Assembly: GCA_904393845.1 (NCBI GenBank)
Contig: CAJFNB010000064.1
Span: forward strand, 1-7,691
From: Alloclostridium intestinigallinarum
Lineage (GTDB): Bacteria > Bacillota > Clostridia > Christensenellales > UBA3700
Reading direction: 5' to 3'
Length of the DNA: 7,691 nt
Position numbers and translations under genes: made by a program. The notes under the pieces were generated by a model, which had not been told where the DNA came from, ran no database searches, and saw only the letters and a program-made list of their open reading frames with translations. This document shows, piece after piece, positions 1 to 5,225 of the stretch. Each line of letters starts with the position of its first letter. Position 1 is the stretch's first letter.

Positions 1-24
1 AAACCAGTTACGCTGAAAGCAAGG

Positions 25-89
25 CATTTTACAACCCGACATATACACACATTTTATGCTTTACTGTAAAATGTGTTCTACTGAGGTTG
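25..89 (-). promoter_or_regulatory. Candidate attenuator: mutually exclusive hairpins after a leader peptide
   Basis: Read on the minus strand, four related segments follow one another: segment 1 (109-102, ACATTTTA, inside the leader ORF), segment 2 (76-64, ACACATTTTACAG), segment 3 (56-47, TAAAATGTGT) and segment 4 (33-25, TGTAAAATG). Segment 2 pairs perfectly with segment 3 over 10 bp (loop 57-66). It also pairs perfectly with segment 4 over 9 bp. Segment 1 can pair with 3 over 8 bp. These pairings exclude one another. An outer stem of 5 bp (89-85 with 36-32, CAACC/GGTTG) can enclose the 2:3 hairpin. No long T-run follows, so the control could be translational rather than by termination. 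The regulated gene would begin to the left of position 1. That it is an attenuator is inference from layout. Confidence 0.5.
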
Positions 90-90
90 G

Positions 91-117
91 CTACGGGTAA
101 ATAAAATGTTTTTCCAT
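91..117 (-). CDS. Candidate leader peptide, 8 residues (MEKHFIYP)
   Basis: A strong Shine-Dalgarno AAAGGAG (130-124) lies 6 nt upstream of an ATG at 117, followed by eight codons and a TAG at 93-91. A site this strong in front of so short an ORF, behind a good promoter and ahead of alternating hairpins, is the usual layout of a regulatory leader peptide, such as those controlling erm, cat or ABC-F resistance genes or amino-acid operons. The peptide has no run of a single amino acid, so amino-acid starvation control is not obvious, and I do not recognise the sequence. The codons for H-F-I form segment 1 of the downstream alternating hairpins, so the position of a ribosome on this ORF would decide which hairpin can form. 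It could instead be a chance ORF with the true regulated start farther left. Confidence 0.5.
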   Translation of the reverse strand: MEKHFIYP

Positions 118-232
118 AATATACTCCTTTGATTTTACTATGCTGACGCAGGGCGCGGCTTGTCTGCCGCGGCCATACGTCTATCATCAAAGGAATATCA
201 AGGCAGGCGATTCACAGCCGCCGGGCACCCGT
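118..232 (-). promoter_or_regulatory. Structured 5' leader with a sequestered ribosome binding site
   Basis: From the predicted transcription start near 232 the RNA carries about 115 nt before the leader ATG. Visible pairings are GGCG/CGCC (222-219 with 209-206), a 6-bp CGCGGC/GCCGCG hairpin with a 6-nt loop (171-154), and a 9-bp perfect helix between TCCTTTGAT (194-186) and ATCAAAGGA (133-125). The last helix buries the Shine-Dalgarno AAAGGAG. In addition ACGGGT at the RNA 5' end (231-226) is complementary to ACCCGT within the last codons of the leader ORF (98-93). Such an anti-Shine-Dalgarno layout resembles the expression platform of a translational riboswitch or a ribosome-sensing leader. 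I could not match it to a known riboswitch class by eye. Confidence 0.45.
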
Positions 233-238
233 AAACTC

Positions 239-267
239 ATTTTAACCGGAAAAATTGCTTAAGTCAA
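239..267 (-). promoter_or_regulatory. Sigma-A promoter for the left-edge leader transcript
   Basis: On the minus strand TTGACT (267-262) and TAAAAT (244-239) are separated by exactly 17 nt, close to the housekeeping consensus TTGACA-17-TATAAT. Predicted start of transcription is near 232. It lies after the stop of the NYN-domain gene and points left, so it should drive a gene beyond the window edge. No T-tailed terminator is visible between the NYN gene and this promoter, so some read-through is possible. Confidence 0.7.
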
Positions 268-321
268 CTATGTCGACAACGCAAAACGCTCTTTCGATTA
301 TCACGCCTGCTCGTGCCGGCT

Positions 322-1122
322 CTAAAAATACTTTTTCAGCAGTTGTTCCATATCCTCGGGCGCGGGGTCGGATTCTTCACGCCCGGCAAGTTTGCTTTTT
401 GCGCGGAAAATCTCCCCCAGCCTCTCTTTGACCTCTTTCATGGAATCTTCCCCGTCGGGAATACCGGTATATGGTAAAAACTCGCCTTTGAACGCTCCGT
501 CCTCTTCAAATGCCGCTTCCTTTCTTTCGCGGAAACTATCGTCTGTCTCCCCGCTGTCAGCGTATTCTCCTGACTGCCTTTTTTCCGCTCCGTCGTCCAC
601 CCTGAGCATATTCAGGCGTCGGGCGACTTCTTCATCGGATAAAAGCGGCTTCTGACCGCCGTCCGACGGCTTTTTCACTTCTACTGCGGGCTTTTTCTCC
701 TCTTCATCGTCCACAACACGCTGCAAGTGCACAAAACGGTCATATCCGGAAGTATACGACGGTTCGCTGTCACCGCCGAGCACCACGTGTTTGCCCGCGC
801 CTTTAAGATAGGAAAGAAGCGGTGTGCAGTCAAGCGGCGCACAGATTATGAAAAATGCGTCCACAGTGCTGTTAGTGCACGAAATAGACACAGCGTCTAT
901 CACCTGCCGCATATCTATGCGCACCTTTTTCCTGTTATACAGAGGTACGGCGACGTCGGCGCCCGCCGAGCGTATGTACCTGCTGAAACCGCAGTCGCGT
1001 TTGGGATTGTAGGAGTAAAATTTGCAATATATGATATTCCCGTCAAGCTCTTTTAAGGCATTCAGGAAAGACGTGCAATTCGCACGCGTAGCGTTGAGGT
1101 CTGCAAGTACGGCGTAGTTCAT
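322..1122 (-). CDS. NYN-domain (PIN-like) putative nuclease with charged C-terminal tail
   Basis: 266 residues. Residues 1 to about 125 read as a NYN domain: a hydrophobic first strand ending in D8-L-N10, a KVRIDMRQVIDA helix start (D70, D76), then FIICAPLDCTPLLSYLKGAGKHVVLGG, the place where typical members have SGDxDFxPL...GkxV. NYN domains are PIN-fold, metal-dependent RNases. Here the SGD part reads C-A-P (94-96), so one expected acidic residue is missing while D98 remains; activity may be lost or altered. Residues from about 135 to 266 are rich in E, D, K and S and look disordered. The start is supported by AAGGAG 5 nt upstream of ATG 1122. No signal peptide or membrane span is seen. It follows the ogg gene in the same direction after 264 bases; no clear promoter was found in that gap. 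The exact substrate cannot be read from the sequence. Confidence 0.7.
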   Translation of the reverse strand: MNYAVLADLNATRANCTSFLNALKELDGNIIYCKFYSYNPKRDCGFSRYIRSAGADVAVPLYNRKKVRIDMRQVIDAVSISCTNSTVDAFFIICAPLDCTPLLSYLKGAGKHVVLGGDSEPSYTSGYDRFVHLQRVVDDEEEKKPAVEVKKPSDGGQKPLLSDEEVARRLNMLRVDDGAEKRQSGEYADSGETDDSFRERKEAAFEEDGAFKGEFLPYTGIPDGEDSMKEVKERLGEIFRAKSKLAGREESDPAPEDMEQLLKKYF

Positions 1123-1152
1123 ATCGGCTCCTTATGACTTTTTTATGCACTT

Positions 1153-1269
1153 TCAGCTTATATCAAGATTTATTACTGCAATGCGTGTAAATATAAGCCT
1201 TACTCCGCCGTATTTTTTCCTTGCTTTTCTTATGTATGCTTTGCGCACTTTTATGCGCATTTCCGACAA
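1153..1269 (-). CDS. Possible small basic protein, 38 residues
   Basis: A short reading frame in the spacer between the ogg and NYN genes. With the TTG at 1269 it has GGCGGAG about 8 nt upstream and gives 38 residues; the inner ATG at 1260 gives 35 residues but has no good ribosome binding site. The product is strongly basic in its first half (a KVRKAYIRKARKKYGG stretch) and hydrophobic in its second half, ending in a TGA at 1155-1153, about 30 bases before the NYN gene start. I recognise no family. It may be a chance ORF or a decayed gene end. Confidence 0.2.
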   Translation of the reverse strand: MSEMRIKVRKAYIRKARKKYGGVRLIFTRIAVINLDIS

Positions 1270-1386
1270 GCGCGGCGCTCCGCCTTTATAAAATTCCCGG
1301 AGAGATATGCCGCGAACCGCTGTCTGTTTCCCCGAAGCATTACCGGGAAATACGCAGACAATCCGTTAAACATCCGCGCCGCGCGT

Positions 1387-2205
1387 TCAGTCTCTGTCGC
1401 GTTTGCCGAAAAACAGATATTGCTGAGCGTAGCCCGACAAGTTGCCGTAAAGGGCTATCAGTTTTTCGCGCATCTGCTTATTGGTGGCGGCTCCGCCGAG
1501 AGTGTCCCTATAAACCTTCTTTATCCAGGTATCCACGGGGAACACGTCCGTGCGGTGGTAGCCGAACAGCAGAATGCAGTCCGCGACCTTGGGACCTACG
1601 CCGAGCAGACTGCACAGGTATTTAGCCGCTTCTTTAGTGGGCATACTTCTTACCGCGTCAATATCGAACCTGCCTTCGGCTATCGCGGTAGCGGTGGAAG
1701 CAAGGTAGGGTGCGCGATAGCCCGCGCCCAGCGCAAAGTAATAATCTTCGCCTTTATCTGCCATCGCCTCGGCGGTGGGGAACGCGTAATATCCGCCCAT
1801 ATCTCTGCCGAGTCCCGCGCACAGTCTTTCTATTATGCCTTTTATGCGCGGAATGTGGTTGTTTGCGGATATGATAAAGGAAATTATCATCTCCCACGCG
1901 TCGTTGTTCAGAATACGTATTCCGCCGCCGTATTCCAGACTTTCCGACATATACGGCAAGTCTTCAAGCTGCTTCTTTATCTTGCCGTAATCCCTGTCCA
2001 GGTCGAAGAACTCCCGTGCGAACGCCTTATCGCCGTATATCACGGCCTTATTTTCGTCCTGCGTAACTTTCAGCCGCTTATCGCGGCTCATTACCGTATA
2101 TTCGTTTTCACCCGTCTTTGCGTATCTGAATATCTGCCCGCAGTCGAGTATCTGCCGAATATCGAAGTCCTTCAGATCGTCTACTATTATATATTCGTTT
2201 TCCAT
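1387..2205 (-). CDS. ogg: OGG1-type 8-oxoguanine DNA glycosylase/AP lyase
   Basis: 272 residues from ATG 2205 (an in-frame TTG at 2211 would add two). Enzymes of this type remove 8-oxoguanine opposite cytosine and nick the abasic site in base excision repair. Numbered from the TTG start: the N-terminal OGG domain shows ILDCGQIFRY (21-30); a helical core has NNDAWEMIISFIISANNHIPRI (102-123); the helix-hairpin-helix is LLGVGPKVADCILLFGYHRTDVFPVD (202-227). K208 matches the catalytic Schiff-base lysine and D227 the conserved aspartate of the OGG1 family (GVG.KVADC...VPVD). Length is usual for the bacterial/archaeal-like OGG1 group in Clostridia. It has its own promoter (2248-2240) and stands apart from the ribosomal operon, which ends in a terminator at 2543. 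No clear Shine-Dalgarno is seen; GGA about 10 nt ahead of the ATG is the best candidate. Confidence 0.9.
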   Translation of the reverse strand: MENEYIIVDDLKDFDIRQILDCGQIFRYAKTGENEYTVMSRDKRLKVTQDENKAVIYGDKAFAREFFDLDRDYGKIKKQLEDLPYMSESLEYGGGIRILNNDAWEMIISFIISANNHIPRIKGIIERLCAGLGRDMGGYYAFPTAEAMADKGEDYYFALGAGYRAPYLASTATAIAEGRFDIDAVRSMPTKEAAKYLCSLLGVGPKVADCILLFGYHRTDVFPVDTWIKKVYRDTLGGAATNKQMREKLIALYGNLSGYAQQYLFFGKRDRD

Positions 2206-2239
2206 GCGCAATTTGTCCGCTTTTTTCCTTTTTTGTCTA

Positions 2240-2248
2240 ATTATACCA
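2240..2248 (-). promoter_or_regulatory. Extended -10 promoter for ogg
   Basis: The minus strand reads TGG-TATAAT (2248-2240), a perfect -10 hexamer with the TGN extension, which can make up for the lack of a recognisable -35. Transcription would start near 2233, about 28 nt before the ogg ATG. Confidence 0.6.
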
Positions 2249-2320
2249 CATAAAGCAAAGTTTCGGACAGTAATCGCAAGATAAATAATTTTAATAACAA
2301 GTATTTATATTCCGAAAAGC

Positions 2321-2480
2321 CGGCGGCGAGCCGCCGCCCCAGTCATTCTCCGAAAAAGCGTGCGGGGCTTTGCCAATGATTGCGCCTTGAAGAAAGCAAA
2401 CTTTATTTATTGCACTTCTTCCAAGTCTTAGCGGAAATACAATCTCCCACGCTTCCAACGCTACGCCCCACGGAATAACG
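2321..2480 (-). repeat. Diverged intergenic repeat, copy A, with GC-rich hairpin
   Basis: The 330 bases between the ribosomal-operon terminator and ogg hold no convincing gene. They contain a 7-bp perfect hairpin CGGCGGC-GA-GCCGCCG (2321-2336), and about 50 bases beyond it a segment around 2384-2405 (GCGCCTTGAAGAAAGCAAAC) that resembles two segments in the 7357-7691 spacer (GCTTTGAAGTAACAAAGC near 7459 and CCGCCTTGAAATAGCAAAAC near 7642). The hairpin is matched at 7434-7449 by CAGCGGC-GA-GCCGCTG in the same orientation, with one G-C pair exchanged for A-T. The limits are approximate. Confidence 0.4.
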
Positions 2481-2542
2481 CTTAAAGGGTATTAGAAAGA
2501 TAGCACTAAAAGACCTACGCAAGTTTGTATAAAAGTGCAAGA

Positions 2543-2572
2543 AAAAATCCGCCGCGGTTGCGGCGGATTTTT
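2543..2572 (-). terminator. Rho-independent terminator of the rplU-prp-rpmA operon
   Basis: A perfect 13-bp stem (2543-2555 with 2560-2572) and GGTT loop, with core ATCCGCCGC/GCGGCGGAT. On the minus strand it is followed by a run of T residues, as expected about 40 bases after the rpmA stop. The A/T flanks make it usable in both directions. A smaller hairpin, CAGGC-TTAC-GCCTG (2583-2596), lies between it and the rpmA stop. Confidence 0.9.
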
Positions 2573-2609
2573 CCGTATCTTACAGGCTTACGCCTGCGTT
2601 TTGCAATAA

Positions 2610-2891
2610 TTACTCTGCCTGTTCGTAAACGCTGACCTGCTTTTTATCGCGACCCAAACGCTCGAACTTCACAACGCCGCTTGCCTTTGCGTACAGCGTG
2701 TCGTCACTTCCGATACCCACGTTCTTGCCGGGGTGGAATTTGGTGCCGCGCTGTCTGACAAGTATGTTGCCTGCAAGGACGAACTGCCCGTCCGCTCTCT
2801 TAACGCCAAGACGCTTGGCTTCGGAGTCACGACCGTTACGGGTAGAACCGCCGCCCTTTTTATGAGCAAAGAGCTGAATCTTAATAAACAT
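2610..2891 (-). CDS. rpmA: 50S ribosomal protein L27, with Prp-cleaved N-terminal extension
   Basis: 93 residues, the usual L27 size. Conserved L27 features are AHKKGGGSTRNGRDSEAKRLG near the N-terminus, GNILVRQRGTKFHPG in the middle and VGIGSDDTLYA after it. L27 reaches the peptidyl-transferase centre of the large ribosomal subunit with its N-terminus. In Firmicutes a short extension must be removed first by Prp; here residues 1-8 (MFIKIQLF) precede AHKKGGG, matching the known cleavage pattern after an aromatic pair or Phe and before A-x-K-K-G. GGAGGT (2905-2900) lies 8 nt ahead of the ATG, inside the end of prp; the two genes overlap by 11 bases, so their translation is probably coupled. 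Confidence 0.97.
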   Translation of the reverse strand: MFIKIQLFAHKKGGGSTRNGRDSEAKRLGVKRADGQFVLAGNILVRQRGTKFHPGKNVGIGSDDTLYAKASGVVKFERLGRDKKQVSVYEQAE

Positions 2892-3219
2892 CGTCTTTTA
2901 CCTCCAACTTAATGAATGCGGGATAGCCTTCCTGTAAATCCTTTACGCCCAGCAGCATGGTTTCCAGAATCGCGTCGCACGTGCGGCGTTTTTCTTCACT
3001 CATGCTTCCCAGGGCGAGCGATAAGCTTCCCTTGTCTTCGTCCGTGTGATAGTCGGCTTTTACGCCCGCCACACGGAACACCCCGAGGACCGCCGTCTGG
3101 ACCACCGCCGATAGCGCGGCGCAGACGATATCTTCTCCTTCGGGCGCGTATCCGCTGTGTCCTTTACATTGCACGGATACGACGTGACCTTTTTCCCTGC
3201 TTACGACGACGTTCGTCAT
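2881..3219 (-). CDS. prp: Ribosomal-processing cysteine protease Prp
   Basis: 112 residues of the Prp (YsxB/DUF464) family. The conserved motif GHSGYAPEGEDIVCAALSA spans residues 20-38; H21 and C33 match the catalytic His-Cys pair. Prp removes the N-terminal extension of L27, a step essential for ribosome assembly in Staphylococcus aureus. The gene sits between rplU and rpmA as in nearly all Firmicutes that have the L27 extension. Its ATG overlaps the rplU stop by one base (TAATG), and its own end overlaps the rpmA start, so the three genes form one translationally coupled unit. Confidence 0.95.
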   Translation of the reverse strand: MTNVVVSREKGHVVSVQCKGHSGYAPEGEDIVCAALSAVVQTAVLGVFRVAGVKADYHTDEDKGSLSLALGSMSEEKRRTCDAILETMLLGVKDLQEGYPAFIKLEVKDDVY

Positions 3220-3524
3220 TAAGCGGTGATTTCCTTGATCTTCAATGCGGTGTAAGGCTGTCTGTGACCTTGACGCTTGCGCTCGTTCTTCTTGGACTTG
3301 TACTTGAAGATAACGACCTTCTTATCCTTGTCCTGCGCAACCACTTCCGCTTTGACGCTTACGCTGTTTGCGGCTTCGCCGACGATAACCTTATCGCCGT
3401 CAACCAGCATCAGGGCTTGCAGATCTACGGTTTCGCCGACTTCGGCTTTAATCTTTTCGACTTTGATAACCTGATCTTTCTCCGCCTTGTACTGCTTTCC
3501 GCCCGTGGCTACAATAGCATACAT
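3219..3524 (-). CDS. rplU: 50S ribosomal protein L21
   Basis: 101 residues, the usual size of L21. It starts MYAIVATGGKQYKAEKDQVI, has the family's IFKYKSKKNERKRQGHRQPYT signature near residues 72-92, and ends in KIKEI. L21 binds 23S rRNA in the large subunit. A strong ribosome binding site, AGGAGGT (3539-3533), lies 8 nt from the ATG. First gene of the rplU-prp-rpmA operon, behind an L21 leader RNA and a sigma-A promoter. Confidence 0.97.
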   Translation of the reverse strand: MYAIVATGGKQYKAEKDQVIKVEKIKAEVGETVDLQALMLVDGDKVIVGEAANSVSVKAEVVAQDKDKKVVIFKYKSKKNERKRQGHRQPYTALKIKEITA

Positions 3525-3601
3525 TAAGATTTACCTCCTCTTCCCGGTCTCGCTGTTAAGGCGCACTTGCGTGCTTAATAAAGCCTTCTTCATGCGGCTC
3601 G
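3525..3601 (-). ncRNA. L21 leader (ribosomal-protein leader RNA)
   Basis: The transcript from about 3601 to the rplU start shows a first hairpin (AGCC/GGCT, 3599-3596 with 3584-3581). A second hairpin follows: TTAA-GCAC-GCAA-GTGC-GCC-TTAA (3578-3556), with a GNRA-type GCAA loop and a GCC bulge. After that come AGCGAG, a GGGA stretch and the AGGAGGT ribosome binding site. Position, size and the GCC-UUAA-AGCGAG pattern agree with my memory of the L21 leader of Firmicutes, thought to let L21 repress its own operon. The family match was not tested with a covariance model. Confidence 0.7.
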
Positions 3602-3607
3602 TTATAT

Positions 3608-3637
3608 AAGATACCATATGCGCGAGGCAGTTGTCAA
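3608..3637 (-). promoter_or_regulatory. Sigma-A promoter of the rplU-prp-rpmA operon
   Basis: A perfect -35 TTGACA (3637-3632), an 18-nt spacer and TATCTT (3613-3608), with a TGG extension just before the -10. Transcription would start near 3601, right at the 5' end of the L21 leader. The -35 lies about 17 bases after the rng stop. Confidence 0.8.
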
Positions 3638-3653
3638 GAATATGACGAAAATT

Positions 3654-5135
3654 TCAGCAGATAAGTTTTGCCGTATCGGGAAGCGAAAGCACCCCGGAAT
3701 TGTCTATCTCTATTTTGTATTTTTCTATGTGCATATTGGGGTCGGGAATGGCGTAAAGCACCACGTCGCGCCACACCCCCGAACACTCCCTGGAAAGATA
3801 GTGCTGGGATATGAGCCTGTTACACACGCTTTCGGCAAGAGTGACCTTTACGGCGCGCACGTTTTCGTCAATCACGTCGTAAAGCCTTTCCCTCAGTTCC
3901 ATAATGACGTGCTCGCTGCTGAACACGTGTCCTTCGCCGCCGCAGTAAGGGCACTCCTGCAACATGACAGATTCAAGCATGGAACGCGTTTTTTTGCGCG
4001 TCATCTCCACAAGTCCCAGATGCGTGACGCCCAAAACCACGGTCTTCGTCCTGTCGCGCTCCAAGTGCTTATTCAGAATTTCCAGCACCTTTTCCATATG
4101 CGAAGGCGATTCCATGTCTATAAAGTCAATTACTATTATTCCGCCTATGTTCCGCGCCCGCACCTGTTTTGCTATCTCCTGCGCGGCAAGACAGTTGGTG
4201 GCGAAAACCGTCTCTTCAAGATTCTTTCCGCCCACGTATTTGCCCGTATTCACGTCTATTACGGTAAGGGCTTCCGTGCGGTCGATTACCAGATACGCGC
4301 CGTTCGCCATTGTGACGGTGCGCTTGGTGAGCGCCTTTATCTGCTCGGTCAGATTGTATTTTCTCAAAAGCGAACGCTGGGAAGAGTCGTATTCGTACAA
4401 CTCGGGACGTTCGGACAGAATGTATTTGCTGTAACTTATAAACTCGTCGTAAAGCGCCTTGTCGTTGACTATCACCTTGCCCACGTCGTCGCGCAGCATA
4501 TCGCGCACCGCCCTGACCGCAACCGGAGATTCGCGCTGCAACATGGCGGGAGCGTGCGAAACGATGAACTTGCGCTTTACTTCCTGCCACTTAGCGTAAA
4601 GATACTGCATCTCTTCGGCAATCTCTTCCCTGCCGCAGCTTTCCGACTGCGTGCGCAGAATGACTCCGCACCCGGCGGGGCGCACCTTCTGCACGTAATC
4701 GATAAGTTCCTGTCTGCGGTTTTCGTCGGTAATCTTGCGCGAAACGCCCACGTAATCCGTCTGCGGCATGAGCACGAGCACCCTGCCGGCGAGCGTGATA
4801 TTCGTGGTTATGCGCGCGCCTTTCGACCCGAATTCGTCCTTGGTGACCTGGCATAAAATATCGTCGCCGGGACGGAAGTGCGCGGCGGACGAAGCGGAGA
4901 TTTTTTCATCGTCCACGGTAACGTCCTTATCGTACAAATAAGCGTTGCGCTCCCTTCCTATGTCCACGAAAGAAGCCTGCATTCCCGGCACGAAATTCTT
5001 AACCTTGCCCTTGTAGATGTTGCCTACGATATTGGCATTGTTCTTCCTTTCCACCCAAAATTCCACCAGCGTGCCGTCTTCCACCACCGCCACGTTGGTA
5101 CTGCTGAAATGTACGTCGATAAGGATAGATTTCAT
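3654..5135 (-). CDS. rng: Ribonuclease E/G family endoribonuclease
   Basis: 493 residues, very close to the 489 of Escherichia coli RNase G. These enzymes cut single-stranded RNA in rRNA maturation and mRNA decay. Visible parts: an N-terminal strand MKSILIDV; an S1 RNA-binding domain around residues 34-100 (GNIYKGKVKNFVPGMQASFVDIG); the DNase I-like catalytic core with D294 (TVIDVNTG) and D337 (IIVIDFIDM), matching the two metal-binding aspartates; then HLGLVEMTRKKTRSML; and the zinc-link CPYCGGEGHV (C395, C398), which joins protomers in RNase E. There is no long unstructured C-terminal scaffold, so it is RNase G-like. The ATG at 5135 is chosen because the in-frame TTG at 5174 lies in the gene's -35 box. 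There is no Shine-Dalgarno. It sits between spoIVFB and rplU, where Bacillus subtilis has no gene. Confidence 0.95.
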   Translation of the reverse strand: MKSILIDVHFSSTNVAVVEDGTLVEFWVERKNNANIVGNIYKGKVKNFVPGMQASFVDIGRERNAYLYDKDVTVDDEKISASSAAHFRPGDDILCQVTKDEFGSKGARITTNITLAGRVLVLMPQTDYVGVSRKITDENRRQELIDYVQKVRPAGCGVILRTQSESCGREEIAEEMQYLYAKWQEVKRKFIVSHAPAMLQRESPVAVRAVRDMLRDDVGKVIVNDKALYDEFISYSKYILSERPELYEYDSSQRSLLRKYNLTEQIKALTKRTVTMANGAYLVIDRTEALTVIDVNTGKYVGGKNLEETVFATNCLAAQEIAKQVRARNIGGIIVIDFIDMESPSHMEKVLEILNKHLERDRTKTVVLGVTHLGLVEMTRKKTRSMLESVMLQECPYCGGEGHVFSSEHVIMELRERLYDVIDENVRAVKVTLAESVCNRLISQHYLSRECSGVWRDVVLYAIPDPNMHIEKYKIEIDNSGVLSLPDTAKLIC

Positions 5136-5145
5136 TATGTATATG

Positions 5146-5174
5146 ATTATAGCACGTCTGTCGCCAAAATTCAA
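5146..5174 (-). promoter_or_regulatory. Sigma-A promoter of rng, giving a nearly leaderless mRNA
   Basis: TTGAAT (5174-5169), exactly 17 nt, then TATAAT (5151-5146) with a TGC extension before the -10. The predicted start is near 5139, only about 4 nt ahead of the rng ATG. No terminator was found after spoIVFB, so read-through from upstream could also yield a longer mRNA. Confidence 0.75.
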
Positions 5175-5225
5175 GTAATTTGATATATATGTAAGATGCG
5201 GCGGCGATATGAAACGCGGCGCACC

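Noticed and set aside
1..44. Start of the regulated gene at the ATG at 44 on the minus strand (MSGCKMPCF...)
   Set aside because: The frame is open to the window edge, but there is no ribosome binding site and only 14 codons are visible, so it cannot be supported.
200..232. TPP or cobalamin riboswitch suggested by GGGTGCC and CTGTGAATC on the minus strand
   Set aside because: The other conserved boxes (CTGAGA and ACC..GAACCTGAT for TPP; the GCCACTG box for cobalamin) are absent.
1243..1260. TGCGCA...TGCGCA inverted repeat as a terminator of ogg
   Set aside because: The stem is short, has no adjoining T-run in the direction of ogg, and lies well over 100 bases after the ogg stop.
1221..1625. 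A plus-strand frame beginning with a hydrophobic, signal-peptide-like stretch
   Set aside because: The apparent signal peptide comes from the spacer; the rest is antisense to ogg and shows no protein character, and no ribosome binding site precedes it.
1420..2253. A 277-codon plus-strand frame opposite ogg
   Set aside because: Antisense shadow of the glycosylase gene; no domain, no ribosome binding site.
3618..4856. A 412-codon open frame on the plus strand opposite rng
   Set aside because: It is fully antisense to a gene with clear RNase E/G motifs; the translation is rich in His, Arg and Phe with no recognisable domain, as expected from the complementary frame of a GC-skewed gene.
5136..5174. 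An upstream TTG start adding 13 residues to RNase G/E
   Set aside because: The added codons overlap a near-consensus promoter, and family members begin at the MKSILIDV strand.
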